Shown in pieces: positions 1 through 12,490 of a stretch of 62,000 nt of DNA. Origin of the DNA: Chrysomallon squamiferum (lineage: Eukaryota; Mollusca; Gastropoda; Neomphalida; Peltospiridae); the NCBI GenBank assembly GCA_012295275.1, contig CM022669.1, positions 10,922,449 to 10,984,448 on the forward strand, given 5' to 3'. The notes under the pieces are model-generated. The model had not been told where the DNA came from. It saw nothing but the letters and a program-made list of their open reading frames with translations, and made no database searches. The position numbers were made by a program, and so were the translations under genes. Within the stretch, counting starts at the first letter, position 1; every line of letters begins with the position of its first letter.

Positions 1-342
1 TTACATCTAAACCGCTAAGATCATAAATTAAATGAGAAAAAATCTTATTTTTCTCTATCACAAAATTAAACAAAAGCCCAAATACATTTATTACTTGGTA
101 CGGAGAAAGTTTACGTTTTAATAGTATTTTTTATACGTAGAAGTGTAGCGAATATTGACAGAATTTTCTAATTTTATTTACTTATTTGTATGTATAGATT
201 ACAGTTTTCTTCACGTCGATCTGAAAAGACTAAAAGCTATTTAATAACTTAAAGCACAAACAGATATGAAATATCCGGTCTTACTCTTATTCCAACTACA
301 TTTTAAACTGATTTATTTCTTTCATTCAATTGCTTGTTTTCA

Positions 343-498
343 ATGGGTTGCACGAGCTACGCCAGTTTGAAATGCGCAACGGCCATTTTGTTTTTCTGCA
401 TTCTGGTAGCGCTTAACACAGCAAACGATATAGTTGGCGAAATTTCTTCACCATGTATCACAGTCATAATTAGCCAATCAATAACAATATTTCTGTAA
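343..498 (+). CDS. Possible small plus-strand ORF with hydrophobic N-terminus
   Basis: An ATG opens 51 codons in a GC-richer patch. The N-terminus MGCTSYASLKCATAILFFCI runs into a hydrophobic core (AILFFCILVAL) like a signal peptide or membrane segment, then a polar NTANDIVGE, then a second hydrophobic tail. The TAA stop overlaps an AATAAA. No family is recognised. It could be a small secreted or membrane protein, the first exon of a spliced gene, or chance. Codon context and promoter give no further support. Confidence 0.2.
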   Translation: MGCTSYASLKCATAILFFCILVALNTANDIVGEISSPCITVIISQSITIFL

Positions 499-2006
499 TA
501 AAGTTTATTATAAGCAGTTCAAAACAAGCGAAACGGCGGATTTGCGCTTAGAACTTTTGAATAAAAAGATAAAATCAAAGGTCATAATCTCACGTGAAAA
601 CAGCCATTTTTTGCAGACACTGAGAAGAGAAACATCAAGAAAGTTGCCTAGTTTTAACACATTGTACACCTAAATCAGAATTAAACTACAAATTAATTGA
701 TATTCAATCTGTCTTAATTCTACCTTTTTAGTTTAAAAATTCCATCATTATTTAGATATTTCATAAATGTTAAATAAAAATACCTATTTTACGAATCAAA
801 TGATAACAAAAAAAATTAACATTGTTTTTTCTTCGTTTTTGTTTTTGAATTTTTTTGTTTGTTTTTTGTTTGTTTTTGTTTTTTAAAATTTGGAAGCAAT
901 TAAGATTTAAATATTTTCCTACCTCGCTTATTTTGTAAAGTCTAAAACGTTTCATAGTCGACTCGGTTTCCATCAGACAAGCACGTACGTCCAAACATTA
1001 CCTAAACCTTTTCCCATCCCATAGCGCAACGCATTTCTTTAACTACTGTCATAACCTTCTTCTTCTTTTTTTAAATTCTCTTCCTTCTTCCTTTTTTCTT
1101 TCTTTTTCAAACATTTCTTTCTTTTTCGAAAATCTTTTTCTTTTTATCTAGTTTCTTTTTTTATCTACTTTTAGAAAAGGCTATATTTATTTATTTTTTT
1201 TTTTTTTTTTTTTAAAAAAGCTCCTGCTACAAATGTTTTATTTTTATTCTTTTTTTTTTTTTTTTTTCAAAGTAAATTATTTTAATTTTATGCAAACAAA
1301 CCAGAGAGCAAATGAACCCTGAGTCATATCATTCATTAGATTCTTCATCTCATTTTAATCAGAGAAAAAAAAGAAGATAAAACGTAAAAAGATACGTAGA
1401 CTAGACGCAACCATCCGAGCCACTTATGGGTAAATTTGACACGTTACTGTGTAAATTTCCATGCATCCGTTTTGCAAATATTAGCAGAGTAACAAAATGC
1501 ATCCCGATTCGAATTCCAGTTGAAATATTTGCAGAAGGTGGCAAAAAAAAAAAAAAAATCACGTGACAATTAAAACCGGGGACTAACAAGACATATATAA
1601 AAGTTTATAAGAGAATCCGAATGTGGAAAAAAAATCAGTTTAATGACAGTAAAACAAAAGGTCAGAGGTCACAAAGTCAAATTTTGTTGGTGTCACTATG
1701 GTGCAGCAAGTGCATCTGATTACGTATTAGAATCGTTTGAAAATTTCATAATTAAATTTAATACATCTTGAAGTTATTTTAAAATTATATTCTTTTATTT
1801 AAACATTAAAATAAAAAATAAAAATGACGGCTTATAATGTTTAATTTGATTGTTATGTTATATTTCGCTATTAAGACTCGACCACAAACAATAAATAAAA
1901 CCTAACTTGGATGAATGAGTAAAGTTTAAATTACATTTTAAATAGATGAAAAGAAAGAAAACAATATACGCAGAGTGATTGATTTATATTATCAACAGAA
2001 TGTGTA

Positions 2007-2007
2007 T

Positions 2008-2045
<38 letters not shown>

Positions 2046-2077
2046 TATATTAGTAGTAACAGTAGTAGTAATAGTAA

Positions 2078-2117
<40 letters not shown>

Positions 2118-2244
2118 TATAGGAATAGTAGTAGTTATATTAGTAGTAACAGTAGTAGTAATGTAGTAATAGTAGTAGTAGTAGTAATAGTAGTAGTAGT
2201 TATAGGAATAGTAGTAGTTATATTAGTAGTAACAGTAGTAGTAA

Positions 2245-2281
<37 letters not shown>

Positions 2282-2391
2282 TATAGGAATAGTAGTAGTT
2301 ATATTAGTAGTAACAGTAGTAGTAATAGTAATAGTAGTAGTAGTAATGGTAGTAATAGTAGTAGTAATAGTAATAGTAGTAGCAGTAGTAA
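2007..2391. repeat. GTA trinucleotide array with higher-order unit
   Basis: About 385 bp of GTA repeat, interrupted in an ordered way. The substring GTAGTTATATTAGTAGTAAC recurs at 2041, 2131, 2214 and 2295, so an 81- to 90-bp unit has itself been duplicated. The valine-rich open frame on the plus strand is only repeat translation. Confidence 0.95.
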
Positions 2392-2754
2392 AATAATATT
2401 TAGTGTAACTTACTTGTTAGTCCTCTTTTACAATATATTATTAAACTATCACCGAAAAAAAAAAAAATATATATATCCTCAAACGAAAAAACTTCTTTCA
2501 TTTGTAGTTGAGATGTCTAAATTAGTTTTATATTGTTCGTGTAACTTGCCCACACAAGGTATTTACCGCTATCCACTGAATACTAATCAGTACTAACAAG
2601 GTTAAATAAACAGAGTTACACGCCTTGTTTTCATGTCTTTTTCGTCTTTTTGGAACATTTTGTTGGACCAGAGACTGGTCAATGAGAAATCGTATTTGTA
2701 ACGTAATAATGGATGAAGATGTTATTTTCGTTTTTTAAATTAGTGGGGTTTTGG

Positions 2755-2790
<36 letters not shown>

Positions 2791-3643
2791 AAATGAGCGT
2801 TTCGTTGTCTCTATGTTTGTGTTTTAGTAATTTTGATTGATTTGTAACAGATTATATTTTACTAATATGTTACATTTTTATATCTTGTTTTACATTTTTT
2901 TCTTTTTCGTTCTCTCAATATTTTTTTGGTTATCTTTTTTATTTATTATTAATTTTTTGTTATCTCGTTTCTTTCTTTTCATCTTTCTTTATTATATTTT
3001 TTATTTTATTTTATTTTTAGATATTTTTTTTTTTCATTGCAGAGAGAGAATGAGAAGAAGAGTGTTGATGAAAGAGTGTGAGAGAGAGAGAGACAGAGAG
3101 AAGAAGAAAAAGAGAAAAATTAGAAAGACTGAGAGAATGTGAAGGACGAAAGAAGGAAAACTGATACAAATGCATCACACTGAAATGAAAAGGCTAAAAG
3201 CAGAGAAACAGATTACTAATATAAGCTGGGATACTTTTGATACAAACTCTTTGTTCATTATTAAAACAGTTACAAGGGAATTTTTAATTAAGCTTAATCA
3301 TATTTGCATAACTGTTTGTTGCATTTTTTTTCTTTCGTATTTTGTTTTATTTTGTTTTAATTATTTTTTAAATTTTATTTATTTATTTATTTTATTATTT
3401 GTCATATTTCTTTCTTACTTTCTAGTTATCTTTTTAATTTAATTTATTTATTTACTTATTAACTTACTTAGTTACTAACTGGTTTATTTATTTACCAGGA
3501 AATCACACAATCAGGATGTTGTGTAGTATGTATGTAATTCTTTTCTGTTTAGTTTCATCACATCTTCCACCCACATTCTGTTCAAAACAGTCTTTCTGGT
3601 GCAAATTCTTATGCACTTGAATCATCACACAATGATTCACAAG

Positions 3644-3723
3644 TGACGTAGATGTGAATGTGACGTAAAATAGTCAATCCTACTCAACACTCTCGCTGTG
3701 ACGTATAACAAAGTTTGACGTCA
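3644..3723 (+). promoter_or_regulatory. Cluster of four CRE-like TGACGT sites
   Basis: TGACGTA at 3644, 3661 and 3699, and the full palindrome TGACGTCA at 3716. The pairs are each 17 bp apart. Such sites bind CREB/ATF bZIP factors in animals; function here is inferred. Confidence 0.4.
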
Positions 3724-3788
3724 CGACTAATGTCTAATCTTATTTGCATAAATAATGTATCTCTTGCCCACGAGTTCTTTTTTCTTTT

Positions 3789-3830
<42 letters not shown>

Positions 3831-4157
3831 CAGAGAAAACAATGTTTACTTAGAAATCTATTAACTGAAGATCTTTGTAGCAACGCGCATTTTGGCGCTA
3901 AAATGTTAATAAGGGATTGGCTTAGAACAGCCTACATCTGCAGTTGGTCTTAAAATAGAATGTTCTATTTTTAGTTATCTCAGTCATGTGTATTATTATT
4001 ATTATTAGATGTCGGGTTTATTTATATATTTTAATGTATTATCACGAACACTGAGTAACGTCATGTAAGTGTATAGCAGGGAATGATTATTTATTTGATT
4101 TCATCGATTAATTAATTAATTTGTTTTTTATTTAATTTGTTTGTTTGTTTATTTTTT

Positions 4158-4192
<35 letters not shown>

Positions 4193-4386
4193 TTTTAGTT
4201 TATTTATTTATTTACATGTTTGTTTGTTTGTTTAGTTGTTGTTTGTTTGTTCTTTGCTTTTAAAAGATGCCTGTTTCGGTTATTCGTCATATGAGTGTGT
4301 GTGTGTGGGGGTTCCTTAATCTCTCTACTTCTTTGTGTGTGTATTTATATTTTCAGAAATGGTTCTATAACATTTTGATAACTTAC

Positions 4387-4441
4387 CTTAAAATACTGTG
4401 ACACAGTTGACCGTGGTTTCTCCTTCGGAGATCTGTCATAC
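4387..4441 (-). CDS. Myosin exon 14: KPRSTVSQYFK, end of visible coding
   Basis: One base plus 18 codons: YDRSPKEKPRSTVSQYFK. STVSQYFK corresponds to the (Q)TVxxxFxxSLxxLL helix that follows loop 2, just before the conserved CIKPN actin-binding segment. The acceptor tract is formed by adjacent CTT and ATT microsatellites ending TTTTAG; donor GTAAGT. It ends in phase 0, so the next exon should open with the SLxxLL part. No such exon was recognised between 1 and 4386, so the gene probably continues beyond the window. Confidence 0.85.
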
Positions 4442-4823
4442 CTAAAATAATAATAAAAATAATAATAATAAGAAGAAGAAGAAGAAGAACAACAACAACA
4501 ACAACAACATTTTTAAAATGAATAGTGTTAAAATAATATACTGTCAGATAGTCACAGTAACGAATGAAATAAGATGTTTAACGGACACCTCAACATGTTT
4601 TAATACCAGTATTTATTAAGTAACAGAATGATCATCATTACATAACACATGTTTATACGAGAGAGAAAAATAACTGCGTTATACTATAAACTATCAGCAG
4701 TTTTTTTTTTTTTTGTTTTTTTTTTTTTTTTTTTGTCTGTTTGTTGTATTTTATTCCACAAATATAAAGTCCAGACTACATCATTTATTTATTTAAAAAT
4801 CATCCGAAGTTCACTGAACGGTA

Positions 4824-4870
<47 letters not shown>

Positions 4871-6457
4871 ATATAATGTTAAGTTGACTGTCATAGGTTA
4901 TTGGTACTTCGAGTCTTCCATCCTGAGACAATAAATTTAATTGCACAGCCATGGATCACTTCATAATTTAATCATTACTATTTTAATTAAGTTATCTGTA
5001 GCTAATTTTTACCGTTTGACACCATCAAACTGCGGGATAAACAGATCCCAGATTACAGTCATCAAGAACTTGCGGTATTTGTCAAACAATTCCTCACTGT
5101 TCTATCGCACAAACAGACGAAAACTGTCGACTTGTACACGAAATAACGCAACTTCTGTCCGAACAAACAGGATTAGTAATCTAATTGTTTTTGACGTTTT
5201 GACAGGACCAGGTTTGACTTTCAAAATCAAACAAAGGCGGTACAGCCAAAAGCATACATTAGGTGAAGTACATTCAGGTGGGTAAAAGCTAGCTATATAT
5301 ACAGTTTCTTTCTCTCTTTACCTTCCATTATTAACAATAGGACACTTTGCACTTTAATGCAAATAAAAAGCTTTTCCATAATTTACTTGTTTTTCCCAAA
5401 CTCATATATTTTGAAGGGATACTTCATAATTAACCTGTGGGGTTTTTTCCGAGCTCATACGTTTTGAAAAGGGTTAAAAAAAGAACTGGGTCTGCTTTCA
5501 TTTTCTTACCTATCATCACAAAGCTTGGCACACTTTGTTGTGAACAAGACTGCAAATAAAGGGATTCTTCCTAATTAACTTGTTTTTCGAGCTCGTAAGT
5601 TCTGAGATGGGTAAAAAGTAAACTGGGCTTTGCTTACTCTGTGGGCGTCCAACATTGTTTAATTAAGGATTGATTGCCCAGCTGGTCAGTTGTCCAAGTT
5701 TCTACTGTTTCAGTATGGACGTATGAAACAGTGGACAGAGTGTCCTGAATACCAATTTGTACACTTACAGATGACACAGTTTTCATCTTGTCTGGCAGTG
5801 AAGATGTTTTGAAAATTGAGTGTGTGTATGTGCGTGCGTTTGTGTGTGTGTTCAGGAATGCATGTATGTTAGTTGCGTGTTCAGTACGGGTGTGTGATTA
5901 TGTGTGTTTGAATGTTTGAATGTGTGTATGTTTTCCTCTATGTATTTATGTATGTATATATCTAAGTAATTAGTTATATATGTGTGTGCGTGTGTGTGTG
6001 TGTCTATGTATTTAAGTATATATGCTGGTATATCTGTATGTATGTATGTTTTATGCATTTATGTCGGTAGGTAGGAATGTAGGTGTATAAATATATAGTT
6101 AGAAAGTAAATGAGTAAGCTTGTGTATGTAAGACATACCAGAGCACATGTTTTATATTTGAGAAAAATACTTTTGTGCCTGATGTACGTGCATCAGTGTG
6201 TATTATTAAATTTTTGCATATACATGCATGATGTGAATTAGTGTAATAGTGCCTTTTTATTTGTTTATAATTTTATTTTACTTTATTTTATTTATCATTC
6301 TTTTTTTTTTTTTTTTTTTTTTTTTTGTTATGCATGTGTTCGTGTGTTTGTATGTATGTAGAGGGGTTCTAGGCGTTTCATTTATTTTGCAACCCAGCAT
6401 GAAACTAAGTTTTCTGATCTGTGTCTGACGAAATAATAATAAAGGGATTTCTGTTAC
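4442..6457 (-). other. Intron 13
   Basis: Holds an AAAT array (4823-4873), a non-repetitive plus-strand open frame of 114 codons (4941-5285) with no recognisable domain, a degenerate three-copy repeat around 5340-5640 (GAGCTC plus TTTTGAAA blocks), and GT/GTAT-rich DNA from 5820 to 6050. No exon seen. Confidence 0.7.
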
Positions 6458-6520
6458 CTGTCTTCAGAGAACACCTCGCTCACCCCGCGAGTCTTGGATC
6501 GAGGCTTCGTGCTGAACGAG
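6458..6520 (-). CDS. Myosin exon 13: short basic loop 2
   Basis: A 63-nt exon (one base, 20 codons, two bases) reading SFSTKPRSKTRGVSEVFSED. Position and composition fit loop 2, the actin-contacting surface loop, whose basic residues strengthen actin affinity. Only one of three frames is open, and its phases match exons 12 and 14 exactly. The acceptor has a strong tract (TTTCTCTTGCAG); donor GTAACA is weaker. Loop 2 is poorly conserved, so the call rests on splice sites and phase. Confidence 0.85.
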
Positions 6521-8123
6521 CTGCAAGAGAAACAAAACAACAAAACAGAGTCAACACTTTACACGTGTTTTCAAGAAATATTTGCTTTTCTAAATTAAGA
6601 TTCTCAAACTGTCTGCTATACTTCGTTGACCCTAGAGATACAGAGAATATCTGTGCAAGCCAAACAGTTACAATATCGTTGCCTGTTTCACTGGATGAAA
6701 GCTAACTGCTCAAAAAAAAAAAATAAAAAAAAAATATCTCGTTAATTACGAAACGTTGTTTTTTTCGCTAATGATGCAGACAAACACAAACAGACGATGA
6801 ATTAAATGTTTACACAGTGCAGGGTAATATGCCTGCGAGTCCAGCTCTGTGTACGAGCGACTGGAAACAATGCTATACTGAGAGTTCAGTTATGTAAAAA
6901 CTGGGTGGTATGTCACACAGGAATATCTGAAAAGTTATGACGTAGTAGTAGTCAGTTGGGTAAAGTTGTCGCTGTTTTAAATTCGCCCGTTTTAAATACA
7001 CTTGAAAAATGAATACTTCAGTAAAATAATTCTTTTAAATAATCAAGTCTATGGAATTTAACATGATTGTGGAATATAAATATTTTATCAACTCTAAGAC
7101 TCTATAATTTTGTTCACATTCATCTTTCAAATTAAATGAAATTTTTTACAAAACAAAATCCACAAACACATATATTTGATTCTGAGTGGTGATTCTGTTT
7201 TCTGAGAGGTTATATTCAGGCTAACGGTTAAAATCGTTCAGTGCATGTTTAAACCTCATATACTGTATGTATATATGTATGCATATATATATATATATAT
7301 ATGTATATATGTCTATATATTAAATAAGTAATCATAACAAACACGATCTCCTAGATAATCCAAAATACAAACGTCACGATCGCTCCTAGATCTTCAAAAT
7401 ACAAACGTCTGTGAAGTAAAACAAGTAACATAAAAAAGGGTAGCTTTTTGCGTTTCTATAACCGTTTTCTTCAGTAGTAAATTCAGATAAATAACATTCC
7501 GCAAACGTACAATATTTATTAAGCTGGACTTAGCTTTTGTAAAGTTTTCTATGTACAGCTGGCTTTTTATTTGTCGAGAAAATTGTAGGTACACAAAATG
7601 ATGAAAAGAAGTTGCTATGCTGGGCGGCATGGCGATGGAGTCGAACCTGAACAAAGGGATGGGCAGACTTGTATCAGAAGCGCGGATATTAAAAAAAAAG
7701 GAATCACGTAAAATAAACAGTCTACTTTATTGAGTGTTGTAACTCTTCTGCGAAAGAAGACGAAGACGTGAAGAGGGCGTCTTGTAATGTTTGCAGTGTA
7801 GTTTAATTAGTGTTTTAACGAGTTTGTTCGTTTTAGTCTTATTTTAGATGTTTTTGTATATTCATAACATTTTTTTTTTTTTTTTTTTTTACTTAAATAG
7901 ATCTATCCACCCATCTTTTGAATTATATTTATTAAAATCCGAAAATAACGAGTGCATAACTCCACCTACACTCAAGTAAATACACATGCTCACTGAAATA
8001 CATTAAACAGTTTATAGTAAATTGATTGAAACATAAAGTAACTTTGAATATCTATATATATTTATATACAAAACCACCCCCACACATTTAATTATGATAT
8101 ATAAGGTGTGACTTTACTGATAA

Positions 8124-8162
8124 GTGTGTGTGTGTGTGTGTGTGTGTGTGTTAGAGAGAGAA

Positions 8163-8256
<94 letters not shown>
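8124..8256. repeat. (GT)n followed by (GA)n
   Basis: GT dinucleotides at 8124-8151 followed by GA to 8256 with one short interruption. On the myosin strand this is a CU-rich run followed by a CA-rich run. Confidence 0.97.
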
Positions 8257-8259
<3 letters not shown>

Positions 8260-10044
8260 ATTTTTATTATCCTTGTCATATTAATATTTTCGGCTTTTTT
8301 GCTTACTAATATCTATTTTCTACTAATTAAATCATACCAGCACACTAACGTTCTTTCTTTTGATAAGAATACTAAAAAGCTTCATGTGATATCACTTATT
8401 GTTTATTATTTGATGTAAAGAGATTCACACTTAACTGCTTGAAAATGAAAGAAAATGTTTCTGTGATTTCTAGACGAAATATTATTAACGTGTTACTTCG
8501 AAATCTTTTGTCACTTAAACATGAATATCATATATATTTCTATATCTAATATATCTATGTATATATATGTTTGTGTATGTGTACATGGATACATATGTAT
8601 CTATGTATACAATATTTGTATATGTCTGTGTGCATGGTACCTACAGAAGATATTTAAAGTAATCTTAAACATTTTTAACGTTTTTTTCCTTTCTATTGAT
8701 AAACATCTATATAATTTATTGTTTTTTTTTTTTTTTTTTTTTGATTTTTTTTTTGGCGAGAAGGAGCGAATTTTTATTGAGATGACAAACTGGAGTTTGT
8801 TTAATATCACTTTTATCGTAAGGAAAATAAATTATGGATAAGATAGCAAAAACAATAACAGTAGTAACAAATTACCAACAATAGCAATAATAATAATAAT
8901 AACCATAATAACAACCACTACTAATAATAATAACCACAACAACAATAAAAATAATAACAATGTCATAAAACAAAATCTCTCAAACAGAAGGCCATTTATC
9001 TCTTTATGTAAATTGTTCTTAATCCATCCTTCCTGGATTTCGCACAGAAATCATGAGAAAATCGTGCCAAAAAAAAAAAATAATAATAATAAAAACTACA
9101 CATGAAAAGCGAATAAATCAACGAACACCTGTGTACGCATGAAATGGACGTGTTAATTTTGCTTCCGCGTGTTTGGAGTGTCGGACGTGCTCTGATGTTT
9201 GACTTCTGAATTGACAGTGTGTAACCGTTACGTTTGCTCTCCAGCGTCACCTAGGTAACGAATCAAAATGTACACCCAGTCGGTTATCACGCTGGTAAGA
9301 AATAGGCGTAACGTCAACTGCCAAAGTCGCAGGGATGGGCGGCGCATGCGCCGTGTGATCAGTGTTAGAATTAATTAATTAATTAATATGTACATTAATT
9401 ATTTTATGTTTATTAAAGATCGCTTTTTTGTCAGTTTGCTAAGGTAAGCTTTGACATATCGTTAATTACCCACTCATTCATTCCATTCTTTGATTCATTC
9501 ACTGACGCATTAATTTAGTCATTAATTCATTTATTCACTTATTCATTCACTCATGCATTAATTCTTTTATTTATTCGTCTGCTGTCAGGTATATAAGCTG
9601 TGTTTTATAGTGGCGCTGCAGTATAATAGTTATGATATTTATAAATGTTAGGTATCTGGTGAAATGTCTTAAAACAATTAATATTAACTTGAAATCATTT
9701 CATAATTTAAGACTTCTAACTTTTGTCTTTTAAAATATAAATAAAAAAAATAATAAATAAATAAATAAATTTGAGTTAGCATTTGTAATAATAATTTGTA
9801 GTTTGTAGTTTGTTATTGTTGTTTTGTTGTAGGTGATTGTAGTAATTAGTAGTAGTGGTAGCAGATTATAACATCATCAATTTAAACTTAAGAACATATT
9901 ATGTAGTTCTTTTTTTACCTGTAAACTAATTTATTTATTTATTTATTTTTTATTTATTTATTTATTATGGGAATAAATTAAATAATAAACATTTTTTTTT
10001 TCTCGTATACAGTGCGTTAAAGTTTCAAAGGAAAGAAATTTATT

Positions 10045-10075
<31 letters not shown>

Positions 10076-10359
10076 TTTCAGTCATTCCTTTTATTAACCT
10101 TTTTTTTTTTTTTCTCGTATACAAGTTTCGAAAGCTTACTTAATACTATTTATTCAACAGTTTGTCAAGCATGTAGTGCCACGGTATTATTCAAACGTTT
10201 GCTCATTGGTAAACTGTATTTAACGAGTGCCGAAGTCAAAATATTATAATTAAATTATTAGAAAATTATGGATATACACTCTTTGTTAATTTCAGATATT
10301 ATCTAAGCAGCCGTCCATTCCATTATATGATAATGTAGCCTTTACATTTAGTCATTTCT

Positions 10360-10805
10360 CATATATTTCTCATATAAACTGTGTACTGTATATCTATTTT
10401 ACGTTTTAGTTAAACAGCTATAAGTGGTGTTTTGGATATCTATTTTACCTTTTAGTCAAATGTGTATAAGTGGTATTTCTCAAATTCATTATGTTTTGGA
10501 TATCTGTTTCATGTTTTAATTAAGCAAGTATAAATGATATTTCTCATATTCCCTATGTATTGGATATCTATCGTTTTATTTAAATGAGTATAAATGATAT
10601 TTTTCCTATTCACTCTGGTTTGGATACCTGGTTTACGTTTTAGCCATACAGGTATAAGTGACATTTTTCATATTTCTAATATTCGCAGTGTATTAGATAT
10701 TTATTTTACGTTTACACTGCATATTGAATATCTATTTTACACTTTTGTCAAACCAGAATAAGTGATAAATCTCACATTTCTCGTATGAACAGTGTGCTGG
10801 ATGTT
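10360..10805. repeat. Degenerate ~64-bp minisatellite next to exon 12
   Basis: The phrase TTGGATATCTATTTTACGTT recurs with substitutions near 10428, 10493, 10557, 10618, 10689 and 10720, separated by TATAAGTGATATTTCTCATA-like spacers. Six or seven diverged copies end about 20 bp before the exon 12 donor. Confidence 0.85.
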
Positions 10806-10826
10806 ATAAGAAATATTTCCACTCAC

Positions 10827-10969
10827 CAGGAGATTGTTCCCGTTCTAGACAGGTGCGCGCTGAAGAGATCGCTGACAAGTTGGTTAGCACTCAACTTGAG
10901 ACAGTCAATCAGACTGACAGACAAGTAGTCTCTGTTCTTCTCCAGAAACCCCACAGCCTGGTACTGCAC
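10827..10969 (-). CDS. Myosin exon 12: FLEKNRD transducer exon
   Basis: 47 codons plus two bases. VQYQAVGFLEKNRDYLSVSL is the VxYxxxGFLEKNRDxL signature; ANQLVSDLFSAHLSRTGTIS is the following helix, ending at loop 2. The xLSxTG ending resembles both class III (LTKTG) and class XVI (LSQTG). Acceptor TTTACATCAG, donor GTGAGT. Two unrelated minisatellites approach it, one just beyond each splice site. Confidence 0.96.
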
Positions 10970-10977
10970 CTGATGTA

Positions 10978-11165
10978 AAACAATCATGTGTGAAATGCCA
11001 TAATTAATAGTACAGACATTTATAAAATAACCATGTGTAAAACATCATAATTAATAGTCACAGACATTTATAAAATAAACCATGTGTAAAATATATAATT
11101 AATAGTCATAGACATTTTATAAAATACATTTTGTGTGTAAAATATTGGTATAGTCACAACATTTA
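10978..11165. repeat. Four-copy ~47-bp tandem repeat next to exon 12
   Basis: CATAATTAATAGTCACAGAC and CATTTATAAAATAACCATGT-like blocks repeat at about 10999, 11045 and 11092, with a degraded fourth copy. The array starts within ten bases of the exon 12 acceptor. Confidence 0.85.
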
Positions 11166-11225
11166 TAAAACAGTGTGTATGGATATGTACAGGCTTTAAT
11201 AAAAAAACATGTGTATGTATTAAAC

Positions 11226-11378
11226 ACATACATAGACATACATACATACATACATACATACATAAATACATACATACATACATACATAAAAAAATACATA
11301 AATACATACATACATAAATACATACATACATAAATACATACATACATACATACATACATACATACATACATACATACC
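11226..11378. repeat. (ACAT)n array
   Basis: Tetranucleotide CATA/ACAT with occasional AAAT interruptions over about 150 bp. The tyrosine/valine/cysteine-rich minus-strand open frames across it are repeat translation. Confidence 0.97.
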
Positions 11379-11591
11379 TACGTACCTACACACACGTACG
11401 TAGACAGAGGAATAGACACATACATCGAATATTTGTTGCGTGTTTCAAAGACATAATTACATCAACATTTCGCATTATTTAATATAATATCAATACTGAT
11501 ATCCACTATGCAGTGTATATTTAAAAAGAGATTAAATATTCCGAAGAGATTCTTTCAATTTTAAATGATTATCAACAGTTAAAAAAATGTA

Positions 11592-11630
<39 letters not shown>

Positions 11631-12436
11631 AGCCGAAATGACGTAATTACTGAAATCACTGATTTTTAATTAGTTACCAAGTTAGAACAGTAAAATTCTC
11701 TTTATATAATTTATTATTACATGTATTATTATTATTATATGCTACATATTTTTTAATTTTCATCATTAAATCTGAATTTATTTTTTTTTTTTTTTTTTTT
11801 TTATATTTTTTTAATTTTTATTTTTATTTTGTTTTGTTTTGTTTTTGTTTTGTTTAGTTTTTTTATTACTCGACGGGCTAAAACCTTTATTCTTTCATTA
11901 TATTAATGATTTAAAAGATATCGGACGTTTTTTTTTTTTTTCATATCGAAACAGGATAATCTACATATTTGTAAGATTATGCCATCGTTGAGATAGACTT
12001 AACTTTAAAACAACAACAATAACAATAACAATATAAAAACACAACTTTCTTTAAAATAAATTAGGGAAGGGACACAAGCTAACTAACCCTTCCCTGAAAC
12101 CATGTATGGATATTTATCTGTGAAGAAATCGCTTCTCCATACACTAAGATATTTGCAACAAACTACGTGACCTTTATGTTTGCAGATCAGTTCGTTTGAC
12201 TCTCTCCAGATTGCAGAATATTGTTATTTACTTGCCCTTTAACAAGTGTGTATTCGAAGAAACTATTGCATACAAATCAGAAGTGGTCCAGAAGTCTAAT
12301 TTCCTTAACCGATTCACAGTTTGACACCTGCGAAAAATCTTGGGAACACGAAGTGTTTTGACATTTCGGGGGAAAGAATGAGAAATTATTCGAAGAAAGA
12401 ACTTAATAGTTAAACTGTTGATTATTTGTGATTCTT

Positions 12437-12458
12437 AAAGAAGAAGAAGAAGAAGAAG

Positions 12459-12490
<32 letters not shown>

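Larger units (their letters stand above)
1..4386. other. Sequence downstream of exon 14, no assured exon
   Basis: Most of this block is AT-rich filler, poly(T), a long GTA array (2007-2391), GA/TTTA-rich stretches around 2880-3480 and a CRE-like cluster at 3644-3723. It should be intron 14 of the myosin, because the motor is unfinished. A plus-strand 51-codon ORF at 343-498 is listed separately. Confidence 0.6.
6521..10826 (-). other. Intron 12
   Basis: AT-rich filler with a TA tract near 7270, a (GT)n(GA)n array (8124-8256), AAT/CAA-rich DNA around 8860-8960, TTTA arrays (9930-10080) and a degenerate minisatellite reaching the exon 12 donor. A stretch at 9120-9360 is GC-richer (GGGATGGGCGGCGCATGCGC) but shows no coding signal. 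Confidence 0.7.

Noticed and set aside
594-619. 26-nt minus-strand micro-exon candidate after exon 14 (strong acceptor CTCTTCTCAG, donor GTGAGA)
   Set aside because: Phase fits, but the peptide CLQKMAVF does not resemble the SLxxLL helix that must follow, and micro-exons this short are rare.
1975-2166. Poly-valine open frame on the plus strand
   Set aside because: It is the translation of the GTA array; no non-repeat coding around it.
2560-2668. Minus-strand open frame starting SLVQQNVPKRRKR behind a CAG acceptor
   Set aside because: The SL start is suggestive of the next myosin segment, but the Lys/Arg-rich continuation does not match and no convincing donor follows.
9264-9300. Plus-strand ATG followed by nine codons and GTAAGA, resembling a first exon
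   Set aside because: Only MYTQSVITL before the donor-like site; no downstream exon or promoter signal found.
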